Assembly (NCBI GenBank): GCA_016786705.1
Contig: JAEUVV010000003.1
Location: forward strand, 310,001 to 374,000
Reading direction: 5' to 3'
Source of the DNA: Taibaiella sp.
GTDB taxonomy: Bacteria > Bacteroidota > Bacteroidia > Chitinophagales > Chitinophagaceae
DNA: 64,000 nt
Below are positions 7,617-15,464 of this stretch, one piece after another. A model generated the notes under the pieces. That model was given only the letters and a program-made list of their open reading frames with translations. It did no database searches and was not told the DNA's origin. Every line of letters starts with the position of its first letter. The stretch's first letter is position 1. The translations under genes and the position numbers were made by a program.

Positions 7617-8105
7617 TTAGGATTTAGACCTAAAGGTAAAATAGTTTTGGGCAAAATAACTCACTACCGCCAGGATAATCGTGGTCAGGGCCTGTGAGGG
7701 GGTGGCCCAGAAGCCACAGAAACCGGCAAAAAAATGGAGTAAAAGGTAGTTGAACAGGATATTTAATGCGGCAATTAAAGCATAGCGGAATAACTGGACC
7801 CGGCCTTTCAGGTGAGAGGATTGAAAGACAACAAACTTATTCATTATAAAGCCCAGGGGAAAAGTAATCGCCAGGGAGAAAGCAAAGGCCGCGATGTAGC
7901 GGTTCATGTGTATGCCGGCAAAATTGATGATCTCCGCCTTAAACAGGTAATTGTAGCTGAGGTAGAAAAGGACCAGGTTCAATAAAGCGTTCCCGCCCCC
8001 GCAAGCTACATACCGGAAGGTTTGTACCGGTATGAGTTTGTGGAAAACCGGGAAATAAAAAAAGTCTATCACCTGGATGATTAAATTCTTTGATCTGCCG
8101 AGCAT
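7617..8105 (-). CDS. GtrA family membrane protein
   Basis: A 162-residue protein with four hydrophobic segments and the GtrA-type start (F-R-Y-V-A-C-G-G-G-N). A central N-K-F-V-V-F motif precedes the third membrane segment, and the end is Y-F-A-Q-N-Y-F-T-F. GtrA proteins are thought to help flip or present undecaprenyl-linked sugars for cell-surface glycan modification. No glycosyltransferase adjoins it. It is followed 5 bases later by the TraB/GumN gene, so the two may be co-transcribed. A -7-like TACCTTTG (minus strand, 8122-8129) sits just upstream, but no convincing -33 element was found. Confidence 0.85.
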   Translation of the reverse strand: MLGRSKNLIIQVIDFFYFPVFHKLIPVQTFRYVACGGGNALLNLVLFYLSYNYLFKAEIINFAGIHMNRYIAAFAFSLAITFPLGFIMNKFVVFQSSHLKGRVQLFRYALIAALNILFNYLLLHFFAGFCGFWATPSQALTTIILAVVSYFAQNYFTFRSKS

Positions 8106-8193
8106 CTACAAAAATTGTTCGCAAAGGTAATGTTTTTAATGATTAATGTTGAATTGTTGATTTTCAATAATTGTAGTCGTATTTAAGTATCAT

Positions 8194-8811
8194 CTACTGT
8201 TTCAAATTCCGTAACCGGAGCACTGATTCTACATGGGATAGTGTATAACCTTTCGTTTTCAAAAGGATTAAATAGTGGTACAGCAGATCTGCCGCTTCAT
8301 TGAGAAACAATTCCTCATTATCGTCCTTAGCTTCCAGGATCAGCTCCACTGCTTCCTCCCCTACTTTCTGGGCTACCTTATTAATTCCTTTTTGATAAAG
8401 CGAATTGGTATAAGACTCCTGTTCATTGTTACTTATTTTATCCGCAATTATTTGGTCAAGCTGGTAGATAAACCCTTTGTTCTTATCCATATTGAAGCAG
8501 GAATAATTCCCGGTATGGCAGGTCGCACCTTGGGGAGTAACCTGTATCAGCAGGGTATCCCGGTCGCAGTCTGCGTACATATGCTGCCAGAATAAAAAAT
8601 TGCCGGAACTTTCGCCTTTCAGCCAAAGTCTTTTTTTGCTCCTGCTGTAGAAAGTGACCCGGTCACTGCTTAACGTTTGCTGTAAGGCTTCCCGGTTCAT
8701 ATAGCCCAGCATCAGTACCTGGCCGCTAACCGCATCCTGTATGATCACCGGGACCAGGCCGGTTGAGGGGTTAAAATTAATATCTTCCGGAGTGAAATTT
8801 ACGGTATTCAT
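8194..8811 (-). CDS. hisIE: Bifunctional phosphoribosyl-AMP cyclohydrolase / phosphoribosyl-ATP pyrophosphatase
   Basis: A 205-residue HisIE protein catalysing the second and third steps of histidine synthesis: hydrolysis of PR-ATP to PR-AMP, then ring opening. The N-terminal HisI domain has the metal-site Cys/Asp cluster (A-D-C-D-R-D; T-C-H-T-G). The C-terminal HisE domain has the helical E-E-A-V-E-L-I-L-E-A motif followed by E-A-A-D-L-L-Y-H. Its ATG overlaps the hisF stop by 4 bases. It is the last gene of the his operon. Confidence 0.97.
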   Translation of the reverse strand: MNTVNFTPEDINFNPSTGLVPVIIQDAVSGQVLMLGYMNREALQQTLSSDRVTFYSRSKKRLWLKGESSGNFLFWQHMYADCDRDTLLIQVTPQGATCHTGNYSCFNMDKNKGFIYQLDQIIADKISNNEQESYTNSLYQKGINKVAQKVGEEAVELILEAKDDNEELFLNEAADLLYHYLILLKTKGYTLSHVESVLRLRNLKQ

Positions 8812-9560
8812 CTTATGGCAATATTTTTTGATTTAAGGTATTGTTTGAGTTCTGGTATGGCAATAGCGCCAAAATGGAAGACAGAAGCTGCTAATGCTCC
8901 CGTAGCTGCTGTCTGTGTAAAAACCTGCTCGAAATCTGCAGGGCAGCCTGCCCCGCCGGAAGCAATAACCGGGATATTTACCGCCGCCGCTATTCTTGCG
9001 GTGAGGTCCAGGGAAAAACCCGAACGGGTACCATCACCCTGCATGGAGGTGAGCAACAACTCACCGGCACCTAAATCTGCAGCTATTTTGGCCCATTCCA
9101 ATGCCTCCAGATTTGTGGCTTTCTTACCGCCATGACTAAATACTTTCCATTTGCCATCAACATAATTGGTGTCGATGGCAACGGTAACACATTGTGTGCC
9201 GAAGTGCCCGGCGAGCTCCTGGACCAGGGCCGGCCTGGCAAGGGCGGAGGTATTAATGCTAAGCTTGTCCGCACCTGCATCAATTACTTCCTGTGCGGTG
9301 AGCAAAGAGTCGATACCGCCGCCTACAGTAAAAGGTATATTGATCCGGGCTGCAACCAGGGACACCCATTCTGTAAGGGTTTTACGGCGTTCATTGGTAG
9401 CTGTAATATCAAGGAATACCAATTCATCGGCACCTTCTTCCGTGTATCTTTTAGCCAGGGCAACGGGATCGCCGGCGTCTTTAATGTTTTCAAAATTGAC
9501 TCCCTTTACGGTCCTGCCGTTGTTGATGTCCAGGCAGGGAATGATCCTTTTCTTAAGCAT
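8808..9560 (-). CDS. hisF: Imidazole glycerol phosphate synthase cyclase subunit
   Basis: A 250-residue TIM-barrel protein starting M-L-K-K-R-I-I-P-C-L-D, with the catalytic Asp in C-L-D and the second one in A-I-D. It partners with HisH, using the ammonia HisH releases to form imidazole glycerol phosphate and AICAR. Phosphate-binding loops V-G-G-G-I and A-S-G-G-A-G are present. It overlaps hisA by 8 bases and hisIE by 4. Length is normal. Confidence 0.97.
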   Translation of the reverse strand: MLKKRIIPCLDINNGRTVKGVNFENIKDAGDPVALAKRYTEEGADELVFLDITATNERRKTLTEWVSLVAARINIPFTVGGGIDSLLTAQEVIDAGADKLSINTSALARPALVQELAGHFGTQCVTVAIDTNYVDGKWKVFSHGGKKATNLEALEWAKIAADLGAGELLLTSMQGDGTRSGFSLDLTARIAAAVNIPVIASGGAGCPADFEQVFTQTAATGALAASVFHFGAIAIPELKQYLKSKNIAIR

Positions 9561-10266
9561 ACTTTTCCAATTGTTTCAGGCTTATGGTTTGTTCATAGAT
9601 CGCTTTCCCTATAATAGCGGCTTCACATCCTATGGCTTTCAATCTTTCCAGGTCGCCGGTCTTGCTGATACCGCCACTGGCGATGAGCTGCAGGTCAACT
9701 TGTTGCAGTATATCTTTATATAAAGCATCGTCAGGGCCGGAAAGCACGCCATCTTTCGAAATTTCCGTAACAACAGCGTACCGGACTCCCCGCGCTGTTT
9801 TTTCCTGAAGGAAGTCAATGATGTTGATATCTTCTATGCGGTTCCAGGCATTGGTGGCTATTTTTCGGTTCAGGCAATCTGCCCCCAGGATAATTTTATC
9901 TGCCCCGAAAGTATGCAGGCAATCATAAAACAGGTCTGGCTTACGGACTGCAATGCTGCCTAAAGTGATCTGTGCAGCGCCGGCATTAAAGAGTGTATTG
10001 GCGTCTGCTTTAGACTGGATACCTCCGCCAAAGTCGATGCGCAGGGCGGTTTCAGTGGCAATACGTTCCAGGACGCCTACATGGCGCAATACTTTTGTTT
10101 TCGCGGCATCCAGGTCCACCAAATGCAGGTATCGTATACCGGCGGCTTCAAATTTTTTCGCTACTTCCAGCGGGTCTTCATTATATATTTTTTTTGTGTT
10201 ATAGTCGCCCTTTGTAAGGCGCACACACTTACCTTCAATAATATCAATAGCAGGTATAATTCTCAT
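9553..10266 (-). CDS. hisA: ProFAR isomerase
   Basis: A 237-residue TIM-barrel isomerase that converts ProFAR to PRFAR, the fourth step of histidine synthesis. It starts M-R-I-I-P-A-I-D-I, with the catalytic Asp in A-I-D, and has a second catalytic Asp in the H-L-V-D-L-D segment plus the phosphate loops F-G-G-G-I and A-S-G-G-I. It is related to HisF, encoded next to it, and overlaps hisH by 4 bases and hisF by 8. Confidence 0.97.
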   Translation of the reverse strand: MRIIPAIDIIEGKCVRLTKGDYNTKKIYNEDPLEVAKKFEAAGIRYLHLVDLDAAKTKVLRHVGVLERIATETALRIDFGGGIQSKADANTLFNAGAAQITLGSIAVRKPDLFYDCLHTFGADKIILGADCLNRKIATNAWNRIEDINIIDFLQEKTARGVRYAVVTEISKDGVLSGPDDALYKDILQQVDLQLIASGGISKTGDLERLKAIGCEAAIIGKAIYEQTISLKQLEKYA

Positions 10267-10841
10267 AGGGTTAAAAAATTTTGGAGTAATAAATTTCCTG
10301 TTTGTGCGGATTTTTCAGGATGAAACTGTACCGCATAAAAATTGTCTTTTTGCAAGGCGGCGCTAAAGGGTACTATATAATCAGCGGCCGCGACAGTGTC
10401 AGCGTTTATATGCGCATAATAGGAATGCACAAAATAAAAATCCGCGTTAAGGTCTAATCCTTCAAATAAAGAACCCTTCAAGCTTGCACAATTATTCCAG
10501 CCCATATGCGGCACTAAATAGCCCCCTGGAAATCTTTGGACCTGGCTGTCGAAAATACCAATACCTTCGGTATTACTTTCTTCTGAATAGGCGCATAACA
10601 ATTGCATACCCAGGCAAATGCCCAGTACGGGTTGTTTCAGTTCCCGGATCACCAAGTCCAGCTCCCGTGCTTTCAGGTAAGCCATGGCTGACCCAGCCTC
10701 GCCGACCCCGGGGAAAATAACCTTTTCGGCAGATTGCAGGACAAAGGGATCATCGCTGATACTAACTTCGTAACCCAGGCGGCTTACGGCATTGTAAACC
10801 GACCTTGTATTGCCGGCATTATATTTTAATATCGCTATCAT
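10263..10841 (-). CDS. hisH: Imidazole glycerol phosphate synthase glutamine amidotransferase subunit
   Basis: A 192-residue class I glutamine amidotransferase. The nucleophile Cys is in L-G-I-C-L-G-M-Q, and the His/Glu pair is in V-Q-F-H-P-E-K. It supplies ammonia to HisF. It overlaps hisB and hisA by 4 bases each, which implies coupled translation and balanced subunit supply. Confidence 0.97.
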   Translation of the reverse strand: MIAILKYNAGNTRSVYNAVSRLGYEVSISDDPFVLQSAEKVIFPGVGEAGSAMAYLKARELDLVIRELKQPVLGICLGMQLLCAYSEESNTEGIGIFDSQVQRFPGGYLVPHMGWNNCASLKGSLFEGLDLNADFYFVHSYYAHINADTVAAADYIVPFSAALQKDNFYAVQFHPEKSAQTGNLLLQNFLTL

Positions 10842-11929
10842 AGTATACCTTTTGTGCTGGGAATATTATATTGACCGGTAAGGCTACAAGCCATTTGTAA
10901 AGCCTTTGCAAATGCCTTGAATACAGCTTCTATTTTATGGTGCTCATTGCTGCCGCCGGCTTTTATGTTCAGGTTGCACTGTGCGGCATCGGTAAATGAT
11001 TTGAAAAAATGAATAAACATTTCTGTGGGTACATCTCCTATACGCTCTCTTTGGAAAGTTACCTCCCATACCAGCCATGGTCTGCCACCAAAGTCAAGGG
11101 CTACCTGGGCCAGGCAGTCGTCCATGGGTAATACAAAACCATACCGGGCGATGCTTTTTTTAGCGCCAAGCGCTTTGGCAAACGCGGCGCCCAATGCCAG
11201 CGCAGTGTCTTCTATAGTATGGTGCTCATCTACCTGCAGGTCACCTTGTACGGAGCAATAAAGTCCAAAATTTCCATGCCTGGCGATTTGGTGCAGCATG
11301 TGATCAAAGAAATGCAGGCCGGTATTGATGTAAGTTCCGGCAGCATTGTCCAGGTTAAGTTTTATACTAACCTGTGTTTCGGATGTAGCACGCTCTATGT
11401 TTGCTTTGCGGTCCTGGTTTTTCAGAAAGTGATAAATAGCTTCCCAGTCTGTAGTGGTATATGTAGCACCAGGATATTGCCGGTCGCTAATAAGGATTGA
11501 GCCGGTCCCGAGGTTATGTGCTAATTGGATATCAGTAAGCCGGTCGCCGATCACAAAAGACTGTTGCAAGTCATAATCGCCATAAATATACCGGGAAAGC
11601 ATAGCAGTGCCGGGTTTCCTGGTAGCGGCATTTTCATGCTCAAAGGAGCGGTCAATACAAATTTCTTTAAATATAACGCTCTCTTGTGCGAGTGTATTGA
11701 TGATAAAATCCTGTACCGGCCAGAAGGTTGCTTCGGGGAAAGAAGCGGTACCTAAGCCGTCCTGGTTGCTTACCATAACCAGTTCAAAATCCAGTTCTTT
11801 GGCAATTTTAGCCAGGCTTGAGATCACTCTGGGCAGGAACCTTAATTTCTCAAAGGCATCTATCTGGTAATCTTCGGGCTCTTCGATAATGGTTCCGTCC
11901 CGGTCTATGAATAAAACTTTTTTAGGCAT
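10838..11929 (-). CDS. hisB: Bifunctional histidinol-phosphatase / imidazoleglycerol-phosphate dehydratase
   Basis: A 363-residue fusion. Residues 1 to about 165 are a HAD phosphatase starting with I-D-R-D-G-T-I, which removes phosphate from histidinol phosphate. Residues from about 170 to 363 are the dehydratase domain, with the metal-binding H-x-x-x-H motifs (F-F-D-H-M-L-H; D-E-H-H-T-I-E-D; E-H-H-K). The two-domain form is like that of E. coli. It overlaps hisC by 8 bases and hisH by 4. Confidence 0.97.
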   Translation of the reverse strand: MPKKVLFIDRDGTIIEEPEDYQIDAFEKLRFLPRVISSLAKIAKELDFELVMVSNQDGLGTASFPEATFWPVQDFIINTLAQESVIFKEICIDRSFEHENAATRKPGTAMLSRYIYGDYDLQQSFVIGDRLTDIQLAHNLGTGSILISDRQYPGATYTTTDWEAIYHFLKNQDRKANIERATSETQVSIKLNLDNAAGTYINTGLHFFDHMLHQIARHGNFGLYCSVQGDLQVDEHHTIEDTALALGAAFAKALGAKKSIARYGFVLPMDDCLAQVALDFGGRPWLVWEVTFQRERIGDVPTEMFIHFFKSFTDAAQCNLNIKAGGSNEHHKIEAVFKAFAKALQMACSLTGQYNIPSTKGIL

Positions 11930-12950
11930 TTAATATGGTTTTAAGTGTTTGTATCAATAAGCGGTTTTCTTCCGGCCGGCCTACGGTAACCCGGAGCGTA
12001 TTGGGTATTATTTTGTGCCGGTTACGGATCACGATCTGTCGCGCTGTAAGCTGCGCATACAATTCATTTGCATTGGCAACTTCCACCAGGATAAAATTGG
12101 TGGAAGAAGGGTATACTTTTTTTATCCCGTTAATACCAGCCAGTGTTTTAATTAACCATGCCTGCTCCTCCTTCAGCCTATTTATTTCCTGTTCGAACGT
12201 AGACTGATCTAACAAGGATAAAGCGATCTCCTGGTTGGCCTTACTGATATTATAGGGAGCCTTTACTTTGTTATAATAGTTTAAAAGCTCCGGTCGCATC
12301 CAGGCCAGCCCGATCCTCAGTGCCGCCATCGCCCAGGCTTTAGATAAAGTCTGTAATACTATAAGGTTGGGATAATCGGGCAATTCAAGCGCCCAGCTAC
12401 CTGTTGCCGCAAAATCAATGTAGGCTTCATCAAGGATCACGATGCCTTTAAACCGGTTCAATATTTTACGAACGCGTATCGCACTTAATAGGTTACCGGT
12501 AGGATTATTGGGAGAACACAGAAATAAGAGTTTAATATCACTGCTTTCCCAATAACCATCTAGTTTGTTTAAATCAATATCAAAATCCGCATCCAGGGGT
12601 ACTTCGATCAGGGAAACATTATTGATTTGCGCCGCTACTTCATACATGCCATAAGTCGGGCCAAGACAAATGGCTTTATCTTTTCCCGGCTCACAAAATA
12701 TTCTGAAAGTGAGGTCGATGATCTCGTCACTACCATTACCTAAAAACAAGTTTGCTGCACTAAGCTGTTTTATGGCGGCTATTTTTTGTTTCAGTTGTCT
12801 TTGATAGGGATCAGGATAACGGTTCCATTGTCCATATGGATTTTCATTGGCGTCAAGCATCAGGGCCTCCGCTCCAAGGTATTCTTCCCGGGCGCTGGAG
12901 TAAGGTTTTAAGGCAAGTATATTGGGCCTGATCAGTTGTTCTGTATTCAT
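11922..12950 (-). CDS. hisC: Histidinol-phosphate aminotransferase
   Basis: A 342-residue class I/II PLP aminotransferase. The PLP lysine is in the L-S-K-A-W motif near residue 209; the D-E-A-Y and N-P-T-G motifs of the family are present. It converts imidazole acetol phosphate to histidinol phosphate. It overlaps hisD by 4 bases and hisB by 8, in the normal operon position. Confidence 0.96.
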   Translation of the reverse strand: MNTEQLIRPNILALKPYSSAREEYLGAEALMLDANENPYGQWNRYPDPYQRQLKQKIAAIKQLSAANLFLGNGSDEIIDLTFRIFCEPGKDKAICLGPTYGMYEVAAQINNVSLIEVPLDADFDIDLNKLDGYWESSDIKLLFLCSPNNPTGNLLSAIRVRKILNRFKGIVILDEAYIDFAATGSWALELPDYPNLIVLQTLSKAWAMAALRIGLAWMRPELLNYYNKVKAPYNISKANQEIALSLLDQSTFEQEINRLKEEQAWLIKTLAGINGIKKVYPSSTNFILVEVANANELYAQLTARQIVIRNRHKIIPNTLRVTVGRPEENRLLIQTLKTILNA

Positions 12951-14233
12951 AGATTTAATTTTTTTAGGCGGATGCTCACCGCGTTTTTATGGGCTATTAA
13001 CGATTCTGCTTCGGCCATTGTTTCAATAACCGGCCCTATATGGCGAATGCCGGTTTTATTAATGGTCTGGAAAGTTATTTTTTTACAAAAGCTGTCTACG
13101 GATACACCACTGTGGCTCCTGGCAAAACCATTGGTAGGTAAAGTATGATTCGTGCCACTGGCATAATCCCCGGCAGACTCACAGGCATATTTGCCCAGGA
13201 AAACAGAACCGGCATTTTTGATCTGCCCGGCATAATATTCCGGTTTTTCCAGGGCGAGGATCAGGTGTTCGGGTGCGTAATTGTTGCTGAAGTCAAAGCA
13301 GGCGCTAATGGAATCCAGTTGAAGGGCGAAGCTATTGGACAGTGCTGCGGCTGCGATCTCTTTCCGTGGCAGGCTTTCCAGTTGCTGTTCCAGTGCCTGA
13401 AGCGTTTGAGTGATAAGTTCGCTGCTGTTGCTCAAAAGTATCACCTGGCTATCAGCCCCGTGTTCTGCCTGCGAGAGAAGGTCCGCTGCAATAAAATCCG
13501 GGTCGGCATACTGGTCGGCAATAATCAATACTTCACTGGGGCCTGCAGGTATATCAATGGCCAGGCCTTCCAGTTGCAATAATGTCTTTGCTTTAGTGAC
13601 ATATTGATTGCCGGGCCCGAATATTTTATAGACCCGTGGAATTGTTTCGGTACCATAGGCCATTGCGGCAATAGCCTGGGCACCGCCTGCTTTATAAATA
13701 TTTTTAATCCTCAGAAGATTGGCGGTGTAAAGTATTGCGGGGTGAATATTACCCTGCTTATCCGGAGGTGTGCACAGGATAATAGTATCACATAGCGCCA
13801 GTTGTGCCGGGATACCTAACATAAGTATGGTAGAGAATAAAGGTGCAGAGCCGCCGGGAATATAAATACCTATTTTTTCTATAGGTACCGACTTACGCCA
13901 GCAAAAAACACCAGGGCTGGTTTCCACCCGTTCTTCCGCAATCATCTGGCTGCGGTGAAATTTTTCGATATTAGCAGCAGCGATCTGTATGGCGGCAGCC
14001 AGCTCCGGGCTTACCTGCTCTTGTGCTGCTTTTATTTCTGCCGGGCTTACCTTTAATTCCCGGATATCCGCCTGATCCAATTCCAGTACCAGTTTTCTAA
14101 GGGCAGGATCTCCGCCAGATTTTACAAGAGATAGGATATCACGCACATCGGCCTCCAGGTCTGCTGTTTTTATCTCAGGTCTTTTGCATAGCGCATCCAG
14201 TGTGTCCTGGTTGGGATTAATATATGTTCTCAT
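12947..14233 (-). CDS. hisD: Histidinol dehydrogenase
   Basis: A 428-residue NAD-dependent zinc enzyme that oxidises histidinol to histidine in two steps. The family signature around I-D-I-P-A-G-P-S-E-V-L is present, as are a Gln-His zinc-binding pair (S-Q-A-E-H-G-A-D) and the late G-T-N-H-T-L-P-T segment. It starts 7 bases after the hisG stop, the only non-overlapping junction in the operon. Confidence 0.97.
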   Translation of the reverse strand: MRTYINPNQDTLDALCKRPEIKTADLEADVRDILSLVKSGGDPALRKLVLELDQADIRELKVSPAEIKAAQEQVSPELAAAIQIAAANIEKFHRSQMIAEERVETSPGVFCWRKSVPIEKIGIYIPGGSAPLFSTILMLGIPAQLALCDTIILCTPPDKQGNIHPAILYTANLLRIKNIYKAGGAQAIAAMAYGTETIPRVYKIFGPGNQYVTKAKTLLQLEGLAIDIPAGPSEVLIIADQYADPDFIAADLLSQAEHGADSQVILLSNSSELITQTLQALEQQLESLPRKEIAAAALSNSFALQLDSISACFDFSNNYAPEHLILALEKPEYYAGQIKNAGSVFLGKYACESAGDYASGTNHTLPTNGFARSHSGVSVDSFCKKITFQTINKTGIRHIGPVIETMAEAESLIAHKNAVSIRLKKLNL

Positions 14234-14240
14234 GGGTATT

Positions 14241-15098
14241 TTATTGTATCATTTTTTCAATTGGAACTACCAGGATGCCTTCTGCCCCTGCTTTCTTCAG
14301 CTCATCAATGTGGTCCCAGAACTGGTCTTCATCTATGACGGAATGCAGGCTGCTCCAGCCTTTTTCCGCGAGGGGTAAAATGGTAGGGCTTTTCATACCG
14401 GGAAGTATTTGGATAATTGCATCAATTTTGTCATTAGGGGTATTGAGGAGTATGTATTTTTTCCCTTTCGCAGACAAGACGGCATCAATGCGGAAAAGTA
14501 ATTGTTGCAGCAGTGTTTTTTTTGCGGCTTCAATATTCTCAGTACCGATCAATACGGCTTCGCTTTTCATCACCAGCTCTACTTCTTTTAGACCATTGGA
14601 AAAAAGCGTGGAGCCGCTACTAACGATATCGCAGATGCCGGCGGCAAGGCCTAAGCCTGGAACGATCTCTACGCTACCGGAGATCTCCTCAATTTGTGCT
14701 TCAACTTTGTATTGGTCCAGCCAGGCCCGGAGCATGAAGGGATAAGAAGTAGCGATTGTTTTGCCGCTGAAGAAATGAATGCTATTGTAAGGTATATCTT
14801 TAGGGATAGCTAAGCTCAATCTGCATTTCGCAATGCCCAGCTTTTTAAGCATGAGGACTTGTTTCCGGGATTCGAAAAGTACATTTTCTCCTACTATACC
14901 CAGGTCCGCTACCTTTTGATGTACATATTGCGGAATGTCATCATCTCGTAGGAATAAGATGTCGATCGGGAAATTGGAAGATTCCGCGATCAGTTTCCCT
15001 GTACCGTTCGGAATGATGATACCACATTCCCTAAGAATGGACAGGGAGGCTTCGTTAAGCCGGCCGCTTTTCTGGATGGCAATTTTTAGTCTGCTCAT
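14241..15098 (-). CDS. hisG: ATP phosphoribosyltransferase (long form)
   Basis: A 285-residue HisG of the long, homohexameric type. Two catalytic lobes carry L-K-I-A-I-Q-K-S-G-R-L near the start and a phosphate loop S-S-G-S-T-L. A C-terminal domain of about 75 residues corresponds to the ACT-like histidine-feedback domain. It catalyses the first committed step. Transcription probably starts upstream of a His-rich leader peptide and must pass an attenuator terminator that ends about 50 bases before this start, so the operon has both attenuation and feedback inhibition. Confidence 0.97.
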   Translation of the reverse strand: MSRLKIAIQKSGRLNEASLSILRECGIIIPNGTGKLIAESSNFPIDILFLRDDDIPQYVHQKVADLGIVGENVLFESRKQVLMLKKLGIAKCRLSLAIPKDIPYNSIHFFSGKTIATSYPFMLRAWLDQYKVEAQIEEISGSVEIVPGLGLAAGICDIVSSGSTLFSNGLKEVELVMKSEAVLIGTENIEAAKKTLLQQLLFRIDAVLSAKGKKYILLNTPNDKIDAIIQILPGMKSPTILPLAEKGWSSLHSVIDEDQFWDHIDELKKAGAEGILVVPIEKMIQ

Positions 15099-15147
15099 AA
15101 ATTGTTTTTATGTCTGAGCAAACCGAAGCAGGTAAGGTTATTCCCGT

Positions 15148-15189
15148 AATTAAAAAGAAAAAACCCGTTCGATTTACTCAAACGGGTTT
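15148..15189 (-). terminator. his operon attenuator (intrinsic terminator)
   Basis: On the minus strand, AAACCCGTT (15189-15181) pairs with AACGGGTTT (15169-15161) across an 11-base loop, followed by a T-rich run (TTTCTTTTT). It lies between the His-rich leader peptide and hisG, where an attenuator belongs. Its 5' arm also pairs with a segment inside the leader peptide gene (see the antiterminator entry), so the two structures exclude each other. Confidence 0.88.
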
Positions 15190-15237
15190 GTAGATATTTT
15201 CGTATCAGGTATACAAATCATCTCATCTCGCTTGAGC
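15178..15237 (-). promoter_or_regulatory. Predicted his antiterminator pairing
   Basis: On the minus strand, GCTCAAGCG (15237-15229), within the last codons of the leader peptide gene, is complementary over 9 positions (two G-U pairs) to CGTTTGAGT (15186-15178), which includes part of the terminator 5' arm. A ribosome stalled at the His codons (15258-15247) would leave this segment largely free to pair and block the terminator. A ribosome running on to the stop codon at 15225-15223 would cover it and let the terminator form. The pairing is seen in sequence; the mechanism is inferred by analogy with enteric his attenuation. Confidence 0.75.
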
Positions 15238-15276
15238 GAAAATAGGATGATGATGATGTAACTGATTCGTGAACAT
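15223..15276 (-). CDS. hisL: his operon leader peptide (four consecutive His codons)
   Basis: A 17-codon open frame encoding MFTNQLHHHHPIFAQAR then TGA. Four CAT codons in a row occupy 15258-15247. It lies downstream of a good Bacteroidota promoter and upstream of a terminator and the hisG-IE operon. Runs of the regulated amino acid in a short leader are the defining feature of ribosome-mediated attenuation. It is too short for routine gene calling. A typical Shine-Dalgarno is not evident, as is usual in this phylum. Confidence 0.88.
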   Translation of the reverse strand: MFTNQLHHHHPIFAQAR

Positions 15277-15295
15277 AGTTTTTCTTTTGATGGGA

Positions 15296-15328
15296 CAAAG
15301 ATATAGATGAAAATTTTTATTCACCAAA
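15296..15328 (-). promoter_or_regulatory. his operon promoter
   Basis: On the minus strand, a -33 TTTG (15328-15325) and a -7 TATCTTTG (15303-15296) are separated by 21 bases, matching the Bacteroidota sigma-A consensus TTTG/TAnnTTTG. The predicted start is near 15290, giving a very short 5' end before the leader peptide ATG at 15276. Confidence 0.75.
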
Positions 15329-15414
15329 TATTTTTTTTAAATAATAAGAAAATCTAATTGCAGTCTTAGTTTCCAGCGATAAAATCAGAATTGTTAAATC
15401 ATCGGCGGGGCATA

Positions 15415-15443
15415 TTGTGCACAGTCAATTATGGTTACATTTG
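15415..15443 (+). promoter_or_regulatory. bshC promoter
   Basis: A -33 TTG (15415-15417) and a -7 TACATTTG (15436-15443) lie 18 bases apart, in the Bacteroidota form. The predicted start falls around 15450, so the ATG at 15465 rather than the in-frame GTG at 15417 should be the bshC start. Confidence 0.65.
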
Positions 15444-15464
15444 CAGAAATTCAGCCCAAATATT

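Noticed and set aside
8815..9723. Plus-strand frames opposite hisF/hisA, and other antisense frames in the his operon
   Set aside because: They are long because of codon bias in the true genes; none shows a known domain.
15417..15464. GTG start extending bshC by 16 codons
   Set aside because: A -7 promoter element (15436-15443) falls inside this extension and homologues begin near the later ATG.
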